Shown here: positions 53,448-62,889 of the stretch, in pieces
Numbering within the stretch: position 1 is the stretch's first letter
Layout of the letters: every line of letters begins with the position of its first letter
DNA from: Larkinella punicea
GTDB taxonomy: Bacteria; Bacteroidota; Bacteroidia; Cytophagales; Spirosomataceae
Direction of reading: 5' to 3'
Assembly: GCF_003334855.1 (NCBI RefSeq)
Contig: NZ_QOWE01000013.1
Location: forward strand, 1-64,000
Length of the DNA: 64,000 nt
Translations under genes and position numbers: made by a program
The notes under the pieces: generated by a model
Seen by the model: the letters and a program-made list of their open reading frames with translations, nothing else
Told to the model about the DNA's origin: nothing
Database searches by the model: none

Positions 53448-54686
53448 ATGTTGAAGTCATTGGACATTTATGGTCAGCGAAACACGCTGAAGATTGTCGT
53501 TGCCCTGAATCTGCTTTTAGTCGGTACGGCTTCCCTGCTCTACACCAACCGATTGGTGGAGCGCCTGGAAGAGCGGGAAGAGAATTACGTCAAGTTGTAT
53601 GCCAAAGCGCTGGTTCAGGTCTATGATGAGAATTCGAATGAAGACATCACGTTCATTACGGATGAAATTATTTTTATTAACTCAAAAAATCAGGTCCCGA
53701 CTATCTACGTAGATGAGAACGATAAAATAATCGTTCACAATTTCACTTTCCCGCCGGGCACACCAGACGAAGAAATCGACCTGGAATTGGAAGAAAATTT
53801 GGCGGAAATGAAAGAAGAGCATCAACCCATTGTGGTTGAAACCGGTAACAAAAAGCGCGGCTACATTTACTACCACAATTCCTCGTTACTGACCCAACTC
53901 CGATTTTTTCCGTACGTCCAACTGGCGGTCATGATCACCCTCGGTTTTCTGGCGTATCTGGCGTTCAGTTCGGCCCGGAGGGCGGAGCAGAACCGGGTTT
54001 GGGTGGGGCTCGCGAAAGAAACCGCCCACCAGTTGGGAACCCCACTGTCGTCGCTGATGGCCTGGGTCGAATACTTTCGCACCGATCCGGCGATGGATCA
54101 GTCGATTGCCGACGAAATCGAGAAAGATGTCAACCGGCTGGAGACGATTGCGACCCGGTTTTCCAGCATTGGCTCCATTCCGACGCTGAAGCGGGAGGAT
54201 CTGTACGAAACCGTCCACCAATTTATCACCTACCTCGAAAAGCGGATTTCAACGAAGGTCAAAATGCACGTTGAAAACTATCTGGTCGATGGCCGGGAGG
54301 TGAAAATCAACAAGTTGCTGTTTGAATGGGTCATTGAAAACATCTGTAAGAATGCCGTCGATGCGATGGGAGGGATCGGTAGTCTGACGATCCGGTTGTT
54401 ACCGCTGCCCCGCAACGAAATCGCCATCGACATCACCGATACGGGAAAAGGAATCAGTAAAGCGAATATGCAAAAAGTGTTTAATCCCGGTTACAGTACC
54501 AAAAAACGGGGGTGGGGCCTGGGCCTGACGCTGGCGAAACGGATTATTGAAGAATACCACAACGGACGGCTGTATGTCAAAAGCTCCGAAGTGGGCAAGG
54601 GAACCACCTTCCGGATTTTGCTGCGGGAAACCGTGGTGGGCGAAGAACCGGCTCTGGAAAGCCACAAAACGATTCGCAGTGCGTAA
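53448..54686 (+). CDS. membrane sensor histidine kinase
   Basis: 412 aa. Two membrane segments (about 15-35 and 152-172) enclose a ~115-residue periplasmic sensor region. The H-box is LAKETAHQLGTPLSSLMAW (catalytic His about 193), the N-box ENICKNAVDAM, then G-boxes DTGKGIS and GWGLGLTLAKRI. The H-box form (AHQLGTPLSSL) is of a class common in Bacteroidota. No partner regulator is adjacent, although the NtrC-type regulator 2 kb downstream is a candidate. The stop codon lies inside a terminator-like stem. Confidence 0.92.
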   Translation: MLKSLDIYGQRNTLKIVVALNLLLVGTASLLYTNRLVERLEEREENYVKLYAKALVQVYDENSNEDITFITDEIIFINSKNQVPTIYVDENDKIIVHNFTFPPGTPDEEIDLELEENLAEMKEEHQPIVVETGNKKRGYIYYHNSSLLTQLRFFPYVQLAVMITLGFLAYLAFSSARRAEQNRVWVGLAKETAHQLGTPLSSLMAWVEYFRTDPAMDQSIADEIEKDVNRLETIATRFSSIGSIPTLKREDLYETVHQFITYLEKRISTKVKMHVENYLVDGREVKINKLLFEWVIENICKNAVDAMGGIGSLTIRLLPLPRNEIAIDITDTGKGISKANMQKVFNPGYSTKKRGWGLGLTLAKRIIEEYHNGRLYVKSSEVGKGTTFRILLRETVVGEEPALESHKTIRSA

Positions 54687-54712
54687 AACCGGTTGTTACG
54701 CACTGCGAATCG
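54670..54712 (+). terminator. hairpin overlapping the kinase stop codon
   Basis: Perfect 17-bp arms CGATTCGCAGTGCGTAA / TTACGCACTGCGAATCG with a 9-nt loop, followed by TATATTTTT. The kinase stop (54684-54686) is inside the left arm. It also faces the converging lipoprotein gene. Confidence 0.75.
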
Positions 54713-54719
54713 TATATTT

Positions 54720-55244
54720 TTAGTTCAGGGGAACGGAAATGGTATCGGTTTCCACGACGTTACTAACGCGCAACTGGCGGTCCCGAATGCGGATGGCAAA
54801 TTTGACCGGCGTCATGCGGGTATTGCGCGAACGCAGAAAGCTTTGGGAGAAATCCAGTTTGCCTTCCAGCGGACTGTTCTTGTTGTCGGGTTTCAAACGC
54901 GGAAAAAACAGTTTGTTGAGAACCGGCAGATCGACGTACTCGAACTTGCCATTCACAAACCGGTAGGTTTTCAATTCATAATTTCCCCAATCCAGATAAT
55001 TCAGAGAATCTTTGGTTCGCTCATCCACCGACAGTCCCAGATCGCCGTCACCGTCCTGAAACTGAACCGTAATCACCAATGAATCTTTGGGAATCTGTGA
55101 AAAATCGTCGAAGGCCGGATACGATGTAACCGACGGTGCGCTTATTTGGGGCGTATTATCAAAATCAGGTGGTTCCAGACAGCCAATCAAAAGGGCTGAA
55201 AATCCTAAAAAAAACAGGCCTTGTCGAATAAATCGCGTAGACAT
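54720..55244 (-). CDS. lipoprotein of unknown function
   Basis: 174 aa. Signal with lipobox LLIGC (Cys22), then an immunoglobulin-like beta domain (SLVITVQFQDGDGDLGLS, FAIRIRDRQLRVSNVVETDTI). The DGDGDLG segment resembles the repeated region in many Bacteroidota lipoproteins. It starts 51 bp from, and divergent to, the LuxE-like gene. Function unknown. Confidence 0.75.
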   Translation of the reverse strand: MSTRFIRQGLFFLGFSALLIGCLEPPDFDNTPQISAPSVTSYPAFDDFSQIPKDSLVITVQFQDGDGDLGLSVDERTKDSLNYLDWGNYELKTYRFVNGKFEYVDLPVLNKLFFPRLKPDNKNSPLEGKLDFSQSFLRSRNTRMTPVKFAIRIRDRQLRVSNVVETDTISVPLN

Positions 55245-55295
55245 CGTGTTAATAAGCTAATCGTTACCAGTTTGTCTTTACCAGGCTTACCCGCC

Positions 55296-56408
55296 ATGAA
55301 TAAGCCCCTTTCTACTCTTACTTTGTCGCCTTCAAGCATTCGTCACGAACTCCGAAACCGCATCATCCGGCTTGCTGCAACCGACCGTTCCGGGTTCGAT
55401 TCGCTCGCACTGGCGGTCTTTCGCTACCAGGCTGTTTTCAATCCCATTTACAGTTTGTATCTGAAGCACCTGAAAGTTCAGCCTGAAAAGATACGAACCA
55501 TCGCTGAAATTCCGTTTCTCCCCATCGGTTTTTTCAAACAGCACCCGATTCTGACGCGCTCGTCTGACGAAGCAAAACCGTGTCTGGAAGACTTGTTGAC
55601 CTTTGAAAGCAGCGGTACGACGGGGGTGGTAACCAGCCGCCATTTTGTTTCTGATCCGGCGTTGTATGATACCGTCAGCCAGCAAATCTTTGAAAACCGC
55701 TACGGGCCACTCAATCGCTTCCACATTCTGGCCCTGTTACCGTCTTATCTTGAACGAAATAACTCGTCGTTAGTGTATATGGTTCAACGGTTTATTCAGA
55801 AATCGGACTCGGCATTTTCGGGATTTTTTCTGCACAATACCGCCGAGTTGACCACGACATTGCAGGAACTGGCCGCTCAGCCGGAGCCTGATCGTAAAAT
55901 TCTGCTCATTGGCGTTACGTTTGCGTTGCTCGACTGGGCCGAGTCCGACACGGATTTTTCGTTTCTGAAGTCCCTGCCCCAGTTGGTGGTGATGGAAACC
56001 GGTGGTATGAAAGGCCGGCGGCAGGAGTTGCTCCGCGAAGAAGTCCACGATCTGCTGACGGCCCGGCTGGGCATATCGGCGGTTCATTCGGAATACGGCA
56101 TGACCGAATTACTGTCGCAGGCCTATTCGACCGGGGACGGGATTTTCGAAATGTCGTCTACCCTCCGCGTTCTGCTTCGGGATGTGAACGACCCGTTTGC
56201 CATTCAGTCTTTACCAGACAACCAATCGGCCTCCGCAACGCGCCTGACGGGAGGAATCAATGTGGTCGACCTGGCTAATCTGGATTCCTGTAGTTTTATT
56301 GAAACCCAGGATTTGGGGCAGTATGAAAAGGATAGGCCTGATGCCTTTCGGGTCATCGGGCGGTTCGATAATTCGGATATTCGGGGCTGTAATCTGATGG
56401 TGATTTGA
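55296..56408 (+). CDS. LuxE-family acyl-protein synthetase-like enzyme
   Basis: 370 aa from ATG 55296 (the 55221 start runs into the divergent gene). Motifs: IAEIPFLPIGFFKQHPI, the adenylation loop TFESSGTTGVVTSRHF, METGGMKGRRQEL and HSEYGMTELLSQAYS are those of the LuxE/acyl-adenylate group, which activates a fatty acid or other carboxylate. No LuxC/LuxD partner is present, so the acyl acceptor is unknown. Confidence 0.82.
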   Translation: MNKPLSTLTLSPSSIRHELRNRIIRLAATDRSGFDSLALAVFRYQAVFNPIYSLYLKHLKVQPEKIRTIAEIPFLPIGFFKQHPILTRSSDEAKPCLEDLLTFESSGTTGVVTSRHFVSDPALYDTVSQQIFENRYGPLNRFHILALLPSYLERNNSSLVYMVQRFIQKSDSAFSGFFLHNTAELTTTLQELAAQPEPDRKILLIGVTFALLDWAESDTDFSFLKSLPQLVVMETGGMKGRRQELLREEVHDLLTARLGISAVHSEYGMTELLSQAYSTGDGIFEMSSTLRVLLRDVNDPFAIQSLPDNQSASATRLTGGINVVDLANLDSCSFIETQDLGQYEKDRPDAFRVIGRFDNSDIRGCNLMVI

Positions 56409-56414
56409 TCCGCT

Positions 56415-57566
56415 TCAGGCGTACATTTCGACATCATTCCGGCTGATTTCGTCACCACACAGAATGACCAGCCGTTCAACCACATTGCGTAATTCCCGGA
56501 CATTGCCGGTCCAGGCCAGAGACTGGAGATAGACCATAGCATCCGGTGTGATTTCTTTGGTTTGTGCGCCGTATTCTTCCGCGATGTCGTGCAGAAATTT
56601 GTCGGCCAGCAGCGGAATGTCTTCCCGTCGGTCGGCCAGCGGAGGAACGTGGATGCGGATGACGCTCAGCCGGTGGAAAAGGTCTTCGCGGAACATTCCT
56701 TCCTGAATCTCTTTGCGAAGGTCTTTATTGGTGGCCGCAATCACCCGAACATTGATTTTGATTTCTTTATCCCCACCCACACGGGTGATTTTACTTTCCT
56801 GCAAAGCCCGCAGTACTTTGGCCTGGGCGGAAAGACTCATATCACCGATTTCGTCCAGAAACAGGGTGCCACCGTCGGCCTGCTCAAATTTGCCGGTACG
56901 CCGGGCCGAGGCACCGGTGAAGGCCCCCTTTTCGTGGCCAAACAATTCACTTTCAATGAGTTCACTCGGGATTGCTGCGCAGTTGACTTCGATCAGCGGC
57001 ATGGCCGAACGGCTTCCTTTCTCGTGGATTTGCTTGGCAACCATTTCTTTCCCGGAGCCGTTGGCTCCCGTGATCAGAACCCGGGCTTCGGTGGGAGCAA
57101 CGCGGTCGATCGTGTCTTTAACCCGGCGAATCGGGTCGGAATCGCCCACGATCTCGTTGAGTTTATAGATCCGCCGTTTCAGGGTTTTGGTTTCCATCAC
57201 CAGTTTGGCTTTTTCAATGGCATTGCGAACCGTGACCAACAGACGATTCAAATCGGGCGGTTTGATGATGAAGTCAAAAGCGCCCCGTTTCGTGGCTTCG
57301 ACGGCGTTTTCAACGTTGCCGTAGGCCGAAATCATGATAAACTGGGTTCCTTTGCCAACGTCGGCGGCTTTCAGCAACAACTCAAGACCATCCATTTTGG
57401 GCATCTTGATGTCGCAAAGCGCTACATCGTAGCTATTTTGTTTAATCAGATCCAGTCCCTCCTCACCGTCTTTGGCCTCGTCAACTTCATAGCCTTCATA
57501 TTCCAGAATGTCACGGAGCGCATCCCGGATGCTTTTTTCATCATCAATGATGATTAATCTCGCCAT
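56415..57566 (-). CDS. NtrC-family sigma-54 activator lacking HTH
   Basis: 383 aa. Receiver domain with phosphorylated Asp52 (LCDIKMPKMDG). The AAA+ domain has Walker A GANGSGKE (about 165-172), GHEKGAFTGA (sigma-54 contact), Walker B GGTLFLDEIGD and the arginine-finger region. The protein ends right after the NVRELRNVVERLVILCG segment, without the C-terminal Fis-type DNA-binding domain. It would act in solution or through another regulator. Upstream of SusC on the opposite strand. Confidence 0.9.
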   Translation of the reverse strand: MARLIIIDDEKSIRDALRDILEYEGYEVDEAKDGEEGLDLIKQNSYDVALCDIKMPKMDGLELLLKAADVGKGTQFIMISAYGNVENAVEATKRGAFDFIIKPPDLNRLLVTVRNAIEKAKLVMETKTLKRRIYKLNEIVGDSDPIRRVKDTIDRVAPTEARVLITGANGSGKEMVAKQIHEKGSRSAMPLIEVNCAAIPSELIESELFGHEKGAFTGASARRTGKFEQADGGTLFLDEIGDMSLSAQAKVLRALQESKITRVGGDKEIKINVRVIAATNKDLRKEIQEGMFREDLFHRLSVIRIHVPPLADRREDIPLLADKFLHDIAEEYGAQTKEITPDAMVYLQSLAWTGNVRELRNVVERLVILCGDEISRNDVEMYA

Positions 57567-57967
57567 AAATCAATGTTACTTAATAAAATAACCTGGTAAC
57601 TTGTCCGAAAACTAACTTTTTCGCAACTGAATTCAGGTGGAAAGTAATAGAAAGAGATTTCAATAAACAAGGTTATGTCTTTTTTTTTAGAGGAATCGAA
57701 AAAACATCTACAGAAAAGGATTCCTGACCCACCCGGGGTCTGCCGATCAGTGCAATTGCCGGACAAAATCATAGGGATATTAGGGATTCTGACGGTATAA
57801 TTTTGACTGGCTGGCGAAAAATATCTAAAAAATGCCTTGTAATATCCTAAAAGTTACTGCAATTTAGAAAAACCGATAATTGGGGCTGAATTACGGGTAT
57901 ATTCAATATAATCTTGCTCTTTTACCATTTTAAGCCTTTACCATCTTTATTTTAAAAACCATTTCCT
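57567..57967. other. divergent intergenic region NtrC-like / susC
   Basis: 401 bp, AT-rich in parts, with no gene I can support. A weak TAATCTTG (57909-57916) lies 50 nt before susC without a well-placed -33. No sigma-54 type site was identified with confidence. Confidence 0.4.
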
Positions 57968-60900
57968 ATGCAGTATTCTACTTTCCTACGAAGTTTGCTA
58001 ACGGTATGGCTGGGGGTCCTGTTGGTAGCAGGCGCTCAGGCACAAGACCAGCGGGTGACCGGAACGGTTCTTTCCGGAAAAGACCAGCAGCCCGTCGCGG
58101 GGGTTTCGGTCCTGATCAAAAACTCTACCCTCGGAACCACGACTGATGCCACGGGAAAATTTGCCCTGAATGTACCGGCCAATGCGGTTCTGGTCTTCAG
58201 TTCCATCGGTTTTCAGGGCCGGGAGGTTCCGGTGGGCAATCAAACGGTTCTGACCGTGACCCTCGAAGAAGGCTCCCAGAGCCTCAACGAAGTGGTTGTG
58301 ACGGCCCTCGGGATCAAAAAAGAATCCAAACGGCTGGGTTATGCCACGGCCAACGTGAACTCGGAACAAATTACGACCAACCGAACCGTTAATTTCATGA
58401 ACGCCCTACAGGGCAAAGTCGCCGGGGTCAACATCTCCAGTTTAGGCACGGGGGCCGCCGGTACCAGCAAAATCCGGATTCGTGGGCAATCTTCTTTTTC
58501 CGGACAGAACTCGCCCCTGATTGTTGTCAATGGGGTTCCCATCGACAACACGAACTTCGGCCAGAACAACGGCAACACGGGCAGCGACGGCTCCATCGCT
58601 GGCCGCGACCGGAACTACTCCGATGGGGGCGACGGACTTTCGTCCATCAACCCGGACGACATCGAGGGCATGACCGTTCTGAAAGGAGGTACGGCAGCAG
58701 CACTTTATGGCTCGCGGGCCAAAGACGGGGTCATCATGATTACGACCAAAACCAAAGGCAGCGGCCAGGGCATCGGTGTCGTGTATAACACCAACTTCAC
58801 GACCGACACGCCCCTGGATTTTACGGATTTTCAGTATGAATACGGGCAGGGAGAATACGGAGTTCGGCCCACGGCGGCCAACCCAACTTCCGGGGTGTGG
58901 AGTTTTGGCGAGAAATTCAACGGACAGACGCAGGTTCTTTTTGGTGGTGTTACGGTTCCCTACGTACCCGTTCGCGACCGGATCAAGAAATTCTACCGCA
59001 CCGGCTCCACCTGGACCAACTCCGTCTCCGTTTCGTCGGGTAGCGACCGGGGCGGTTTCAACCTGTCGGTTTCCAACATGGATAACAAGGGAATTACCCC
59101 GAACAACTCGTTCAACCGCAAAACCATCAACCTCGGCTTCAGCTACAATCTGTCGCCGAAGCTGACGGTAACGGGATCGATCAACTACTCCAACGAGTAC
59201 AACAAAAACCCGCCCCAGATTGCCCAGCAGGACAACAGTACGCCAACGGTGATTTACACCATGTCGAACTCGATGCCCCTCGATGTGTTGGAAGCCAACC
59301 AGATCAATCCGGCAACGGGCAACGAATTCATCTGGTCGCGGTTTCAGAACCGAACCAACCCGTATTTTGTGCTGGGACAGAAATTTGAGAACATTCGGCG
59401 CGACCGGCTGCTGGGTAACCTGACGGCGCGGTACAACTTTACGGACTGGTTGTATCTGCAGGGCCGGGTTGGGCAGGATTTCTGGTCGCGGGATCAGGAC
59501 TATAACTTCCCAACGGGTCAGGCTTCGCTGGCAGCCGCGCCCGCCGGTTTTGTGAATGGGGCCTATGTACAGGAGGCCCGCCGGTTCCGCGAAATCAATT
59601 CCGACTTTCTGATCGGCGCGAATAAAACCTTTGGCAAGTTTGGCGTTGATGTTACGTTGGGGGGAAACCAGTTGTATCGCCGAAGTGACCTGAACAGTGT
59701 TCTGGTAACGGATTTCATCGTTCGGGGCCTTTATATTCCGCAAAACGGCCGGGTAAAAGATCCGACCTACGGTTTGAGCGAACGGAAAGTGAATTCACTC
59801 TACGGCGCGGCCGAATTTTCGTTCAACGACTTTCTGTATTTGAACGTAACGGCGCGGAACGACTGGTTTTCGACGCTCGCACCGGCCAACCGCAGTGTTT
59901 TGTATCCATCCATCACGGGTAGTTTCGTCTTTTCCCAGGCCTTCAGCAATATGCCAAACTGGCTTAATTTCGGGAAAATCCGGGCTGCTTATGCCGAAGT
60001 GGGCAGCGATGGCGACGTGGCTCCGTATTCCAACAACCTGTTCTACAGCGTGGGTGCCAACCTGTTCCCAAATCCGGCGGGTTTAGGCCAGCCGGTGGGC
60101 AACATCACCTCGAATACCGTTCCGAGTGCGACGCTGCGACCCAGCCGGACGGCGGAAACCGAAGTGGGCCTTGAGCTGAAAATGTTCAATAACCGCGTGG
60201 GTCTGGATTTGGCGTTTTACAACAAAATCACCAGCGACCAGATTGTAGCGGCTCAGTCGTCCGATGCGTCCGGTTATACCAATACGTTGATCAACAGTGG
60301 CCAAAGCCGCAACCAGGGTTTTGAAGTACTGCTCAACGTATCACCATTCCGGACGAAAGATTTCTCCTGGGACATCACGCTCAACGGTTCGTATAACCAG
60401 ACCAAACTGCTCCGGTTGCTGACTGACGTTGCGGGCGAACAGATCGTGGTGGGTAATGGGATTTACGTGGGTGACCTGCGTCATGTCGTCGGTCAGCCGC
60501 TGGGTCAATTGTACACGTTTGGGTATGTGCGCGATGCGCAGGGGCGGATTGTTCACGGGGGCGATGGCTTGCCGGTTCGGACGCCGGCACCCATTTCGTT
60601 TGGTTCGGCATTGCCCAAATACATCGGCGGGATTAACAACTCGTTTACCTACAAAGGCATCAATCTGTCGTTCCTGATCGATTTCAAACTGGGCGGAAAA
60701 ATGATTTCGGGTACCAACCTCAACACCTACCGGCACGGTTTACAGAAGGAATCGCTGGTGGGCCGGGGCGAAGCCGACAACAAGATGGTGGGCGCCGGCG
60801 TCAACGAACGGGGCGAGGTCAACACGGTTCGGGCTTTTGTTCAGGACTATTACTCCGTTGGCCGGTCGAAGAGCCTGGGCGAGCAGGTGGTCTACGATGC

Positions 60901-61144
60901 CGGTTTCTGGAAACTGCGTCAGATCACGCTGGGCTATGATTTTACGAAAATGTTACCCAGCAAACTGTTCATCAAAGGTGTTCGGCTAAGTGCGGTGGCC
61001 AACAACGTTGCGCTGTTGAAGAAATGGGTTCCCAACATCGACCCCGAACAGTTCGGATTCAGTTCGGATAACCTGGTTGGTCTGGAATCAACGGGCTTGC
61101 CCACGACCCGGAGCATCGGTTTCAACCTTAATGTTAGATTCTAA
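57968..61144 (+). CDS. SusC/RagA-family TonB-dependent transporter
   Basis: 1058 aa. Signal peptide (cleavage about GAQAQ); CarboxypepD-like N-terminal domain (RVTGTVLSGKDQQPVAGVSV); TonB-type box/plug region (SLNEVVVTALGIKKESKRLGYA, then IRIRGQSSFSGQNSPLIVVNGVPID and GMTVLKGGTAAALYGSRAKDGVI); and a C-terminal 22-strand barrel ending in aromatic Phe. It imports a carbohydrate or other large nutrient with its SusD partner. Substrate unknown; no glycosidase gene is adjacent. Confidence 0.95.
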   Translation: MQYSTFLRSLLTVWLGVLLVAGAQAQDQRVTGTVLSGKDQQPVAGVSVLIKNSTLGTTTDATGKFALNVPANAVLVFSSIGFQGREVPVGNQTVLTVTLEEGSQSLNEVVVTALGIKKESKRLGYATANVNSEQITTNRTVNFMNALQGKVAGVNISSLGTGAAGTSKIRIRGQSSFSGQNSPLIVVNGVPIDNTNFGQNNGNTGSDGSIAGRDRNYSDGGDGLSSINPDDIEGMTVLKGGTAAALYGSRAKDGVIMITTKTKGSGQGIGVVYNTNFTTDTPLDFTDFQYEYGQGEYGVRPTAANPTSGVWSFGEKFNGQTQVLFGGVTVPYVPVRDRIKKFYRTGSTWTNSVSVSSGSDRGGFNLSVSNMDNKGITPNNSFNRKTINLGFSYNLSPKLTVTGSINYSNEYNKNPPQIAQQDNSTPTVIYTMSNSMPLDVLEANQINPATGNEFIWSRFQNRTNPYFVLGQKFENIRRDRLLGNLTARYNFTDWLYLQGRVGQDFWSRDQDYNFPTGQASLAAAPAGFVNGAYVQEARRFREINSDFLIGANKTFGKFGVDVTLGGNQLYRRSDLNSVLVTDFIVRGLYIPQNGRVKDPTYGLSERKVNSLYGAAEFSFNDFLYLNVTARNDWFSTLAPANRSVLYPSITGSFVFSQAFSNMPNWLNFGKIRAAYAEVGSDGDVAPYSNNLFYSVGANLFPNPAGLGQPVGNITSNTVPSATLRPSRTAETEVGLELKMFNNRVGLDLAFYNKITSDQIVAAQSSDASGYTNTLINSGQSRNQGFEVLLNVSPFRTKDFSWDITLNGSYNQTKLLRLLTDVAGEQIVVGNGIYVGDLRHVVGQPLGQLYTFGYVRDAQGRIVHGGDGLPVRTPAPISFGSALPKYIGGINNSFTYKGINLSFLIDFKLGGKMISGTNLNTYRHGLQKESLVGRGEADNKMVGAGVNERGEVNTVRAFVQDYYSVGRSKSLGEQVVYDAGFWKLRQITLGYDFTKMLPSKLFIKGVRLSAVANNVALLKKWVPNIDPEQFGFSSDNLVGLESTGLPTTRSIGFNLNVRF

Positions 61145-61147
61145 ATC

Positions 61148-61242
61148 GGTTTACGGTATTCGGTTTTCAGTTTACGGTGGCTGGCGCAAGCGACCTTTGC
61201 GTGCGTCAGCCACCGTAAACTGAAAACCGTAAACCGAATACC
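61148..61242. repeat. long inverted repeat, family A copy 2
   Basis: 36-bp arms: left starts GGTTTACGGTATTCGG and ends CAGTTTACGGTGGCTG; right is nearly its complement, differing by a swap of the TTTACGG and TATTCGG blocks. A 23-nt centre separates them. Located between susC and susD, with GGTATTCGG/TTTACGG units shared with 51631-51748. Confidence 0.85.
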
Positions 61243-61256
61243 TCAATCTGAAAACT

Positions 61257-62789
61257 ATGAAAAAGACAGCTTTATACATCCCGTTGATTGCCCTGCTGCT
61301 TACCGTGAGCGGGTGTGAGGAGGGATTCGACGAATTGAATGTTAATCCGACCGCAGCGACGGCCCTCAATCCGCTTTTTACGTTTAACAATGCGATGATC
61401 AACACCACCTTCCCCGGATCGACGATGGTATTTGAGCATCCCATTGTGCAGCAGGTTTTTTCGCCCAACTCCGGGGTGTTGGCGGGCGGAAACTTTAACG
61501 TCGACAACCGGGGGCCCACGGGTCCCAACACGGGGATCTGGCAGCGGTATTACCGGGATGTCATCCGGTATCTGGTGGATGTTATCGCCAAAACAAAAGA
61601 TGACGCCAACCGGACGAATCTCTACCACATGGCCCGCATCTGGAAAGCCTACGCTTTCATGGTGCTGACCGACACCTACGGCGACATTCCTTACCAGGAA
61701 GCAGGTCTGGGATTCCTACAGGCCAACATTACACCGAAATACGATACCCAGCAAAGCATTTATGACGACATCATCAAGGAATTAACGGAGGCAACTGCCG
61801 CACTGGATGCCGCCAAGCCTACGGAAGCCGGAGATATCGTGTATGGCGGGAATATTGTAAAATGGAAAAAATTCGGTTATTCTGTCATGCTGCGGGCCGG
61901 GATGCGGCTTACGAAAGTAAACCCGACCCTGGCGCAGGCTACGGCGGTAAAAGCCCTGGCGGGTGGTGTGATCCTGACCAATGCCGATAACGGACTCATT
62001 CGCAACAATGCCAATTACCAGAATCCGGTAGGAACGATGCTTAATTCGACGGAGGCTGCCAATTTGTACCTGACCCGGTATTTTGTAAACTACCTGCGGA
62101 CGAACGAAGATCCCCGGTTAGCGTCGATTGCTGCGCGGTATGTTGGCGCCAAAAGTGGTGCCGAGCAAACCGCAGCCCGGATTAACCGTGACCCTGCGGT
62201 GCAAATCGGTATGCCGATGGGATTTGATAATGGTACGATTCCGGCGCAGGCTGTTGCCGACAAACTGGCGAGTTTCTACGATTATTCGCAGTTGGATCGC
62301 ACGCGCCTGGGCAGGCTGGATGCGCCTACGTTTATGGTAACTGCCGCTCAAACGAATTTACTCCTGGCGGAAGCCGCCCAACGTGGCTGGATCACCGGCA
62401 GCGCGGCCGATTACTACGCGGCTGGCGTGACGGCCCACATGCAGCAGTTAGGCGATGCCGATGCAACCTCGGCGGTTCCGGCGGCTGCCATTACAGCTTA
62501 TCTCCAGAAAAACCCGTATGTGGCGGCCAATGGTCTGGAACTGATCAACACGCAATACTGGGTGGCTTCGCTTCTGAACGGCCCGGAGGTGTTTGCTAAT
62601 TTCCGGCGGAGCGGTTTTCCGAAGCTGACGCCCAATCCGTATCCCGGCAAGGAAATCAAAGGAAACTTTATCAACCGCATTACCTATCCGGATTCCGAAT
62701 TGTCGGTGAATAAAGCAAATCAGGCTGAGGCACTTTCCCGTCAGGGCCCTGACAATCAGGATAGCCGGGTTTGGTGGGATAAACAGTAA
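61257..62789 (+). CDS. SusD/RagB-family lipoprotein
   Basis: 510 aa. Lipobox LLLTVSGC (Cys20), then EEGFDELNVNPTAATALNPLF typical of the SusD-like_2 subgroup, TPR-like helices (YHMARIWKAYAFMVLTDTYGDIPYQEA) and a NxRNGxP-like pocket. Surface lipoprotein that captures substrate for the SusC transporter. The intergenic palindrome separates the pair by 112 bp. Confidence 0.92.
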   Translation: MKKTALYIPLIALLLTVSGCEEGFDELNVNPTAATALNPLFTFNNAMINTTFPGSTMVFEHPIVQQVFSPNSGVLAGGNFNVDNRGPTGPNTGIWQRYYRDVIRYLVDVIAKTKDDANRTNLYHMARIWKAYAFMVLTDTYGDIPYQEAGLGFLQANITPKYDTQQSIYDDIIKELTEATAALDAAKPTEAGDIVYGGNIVKWKKFGYSVMLRAGMRLTKVNPTLAQATAVKALAGGVILTNADNGLIRNNANYQNPVGTMLNSTEAANLYLTRYFVNYLRTNEDPRLASIAARYVGAKSGAEQTAARINRDPAVQIGMPMGFDNGTIPAQAVADKLASFYDYSQLDRTRLGRLDAPTFMVTAAQTNLLLAEAAQRGWITGSAADYYAAGVTAHMQQLGDADATSAVPAAAITAYLQKNPYVAANGLELINTQYWVASLLNGPEVFANFRRSGFPKLTPNPYPGKEIKGNFINRITYPDSELSVNKANQAEALSRQGPDNQDSRVWWDKQ

Positions 62790-62799
62790 GACCAAAAGA

Positions 62800-62882
62800 G
62801 GAAAAAAAAGAGGGAGGAGCGGAGAAAGGGAAAAGGGATGTTTGATCCCCTTGTCCTTTCCTCCGCTCCTCCCTTCCTTTTA
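62800..62882. repeat. long purine/pyrimidine inverted repeat
   Basis: Arms of about 36 bp (AGGGAGGAGCGGAGAAAGGG... against the complement of ...CCTTTCCTCCGCTCCTCCCT) with few mismatches. Between converging susD and pdhB; probably also a bidirectional terminator. Ends 8 bp before the pdhB stop. Confidence 0.75.
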
Positions 62883-62889
62883 TCCCTTT

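Noticed and set aside
56562-57557. 331-aa plus-strand ORF opposite the NtrC-like gene
   Set aside because: Mirrors receiver/AAA codons; Phe/Gly-rich shadow.
58442-59743. 433-aa minus-strand ORF opposite the SusC gene
   Set aside because: Low-complexity shadow of the transporter; no start signals or domains.
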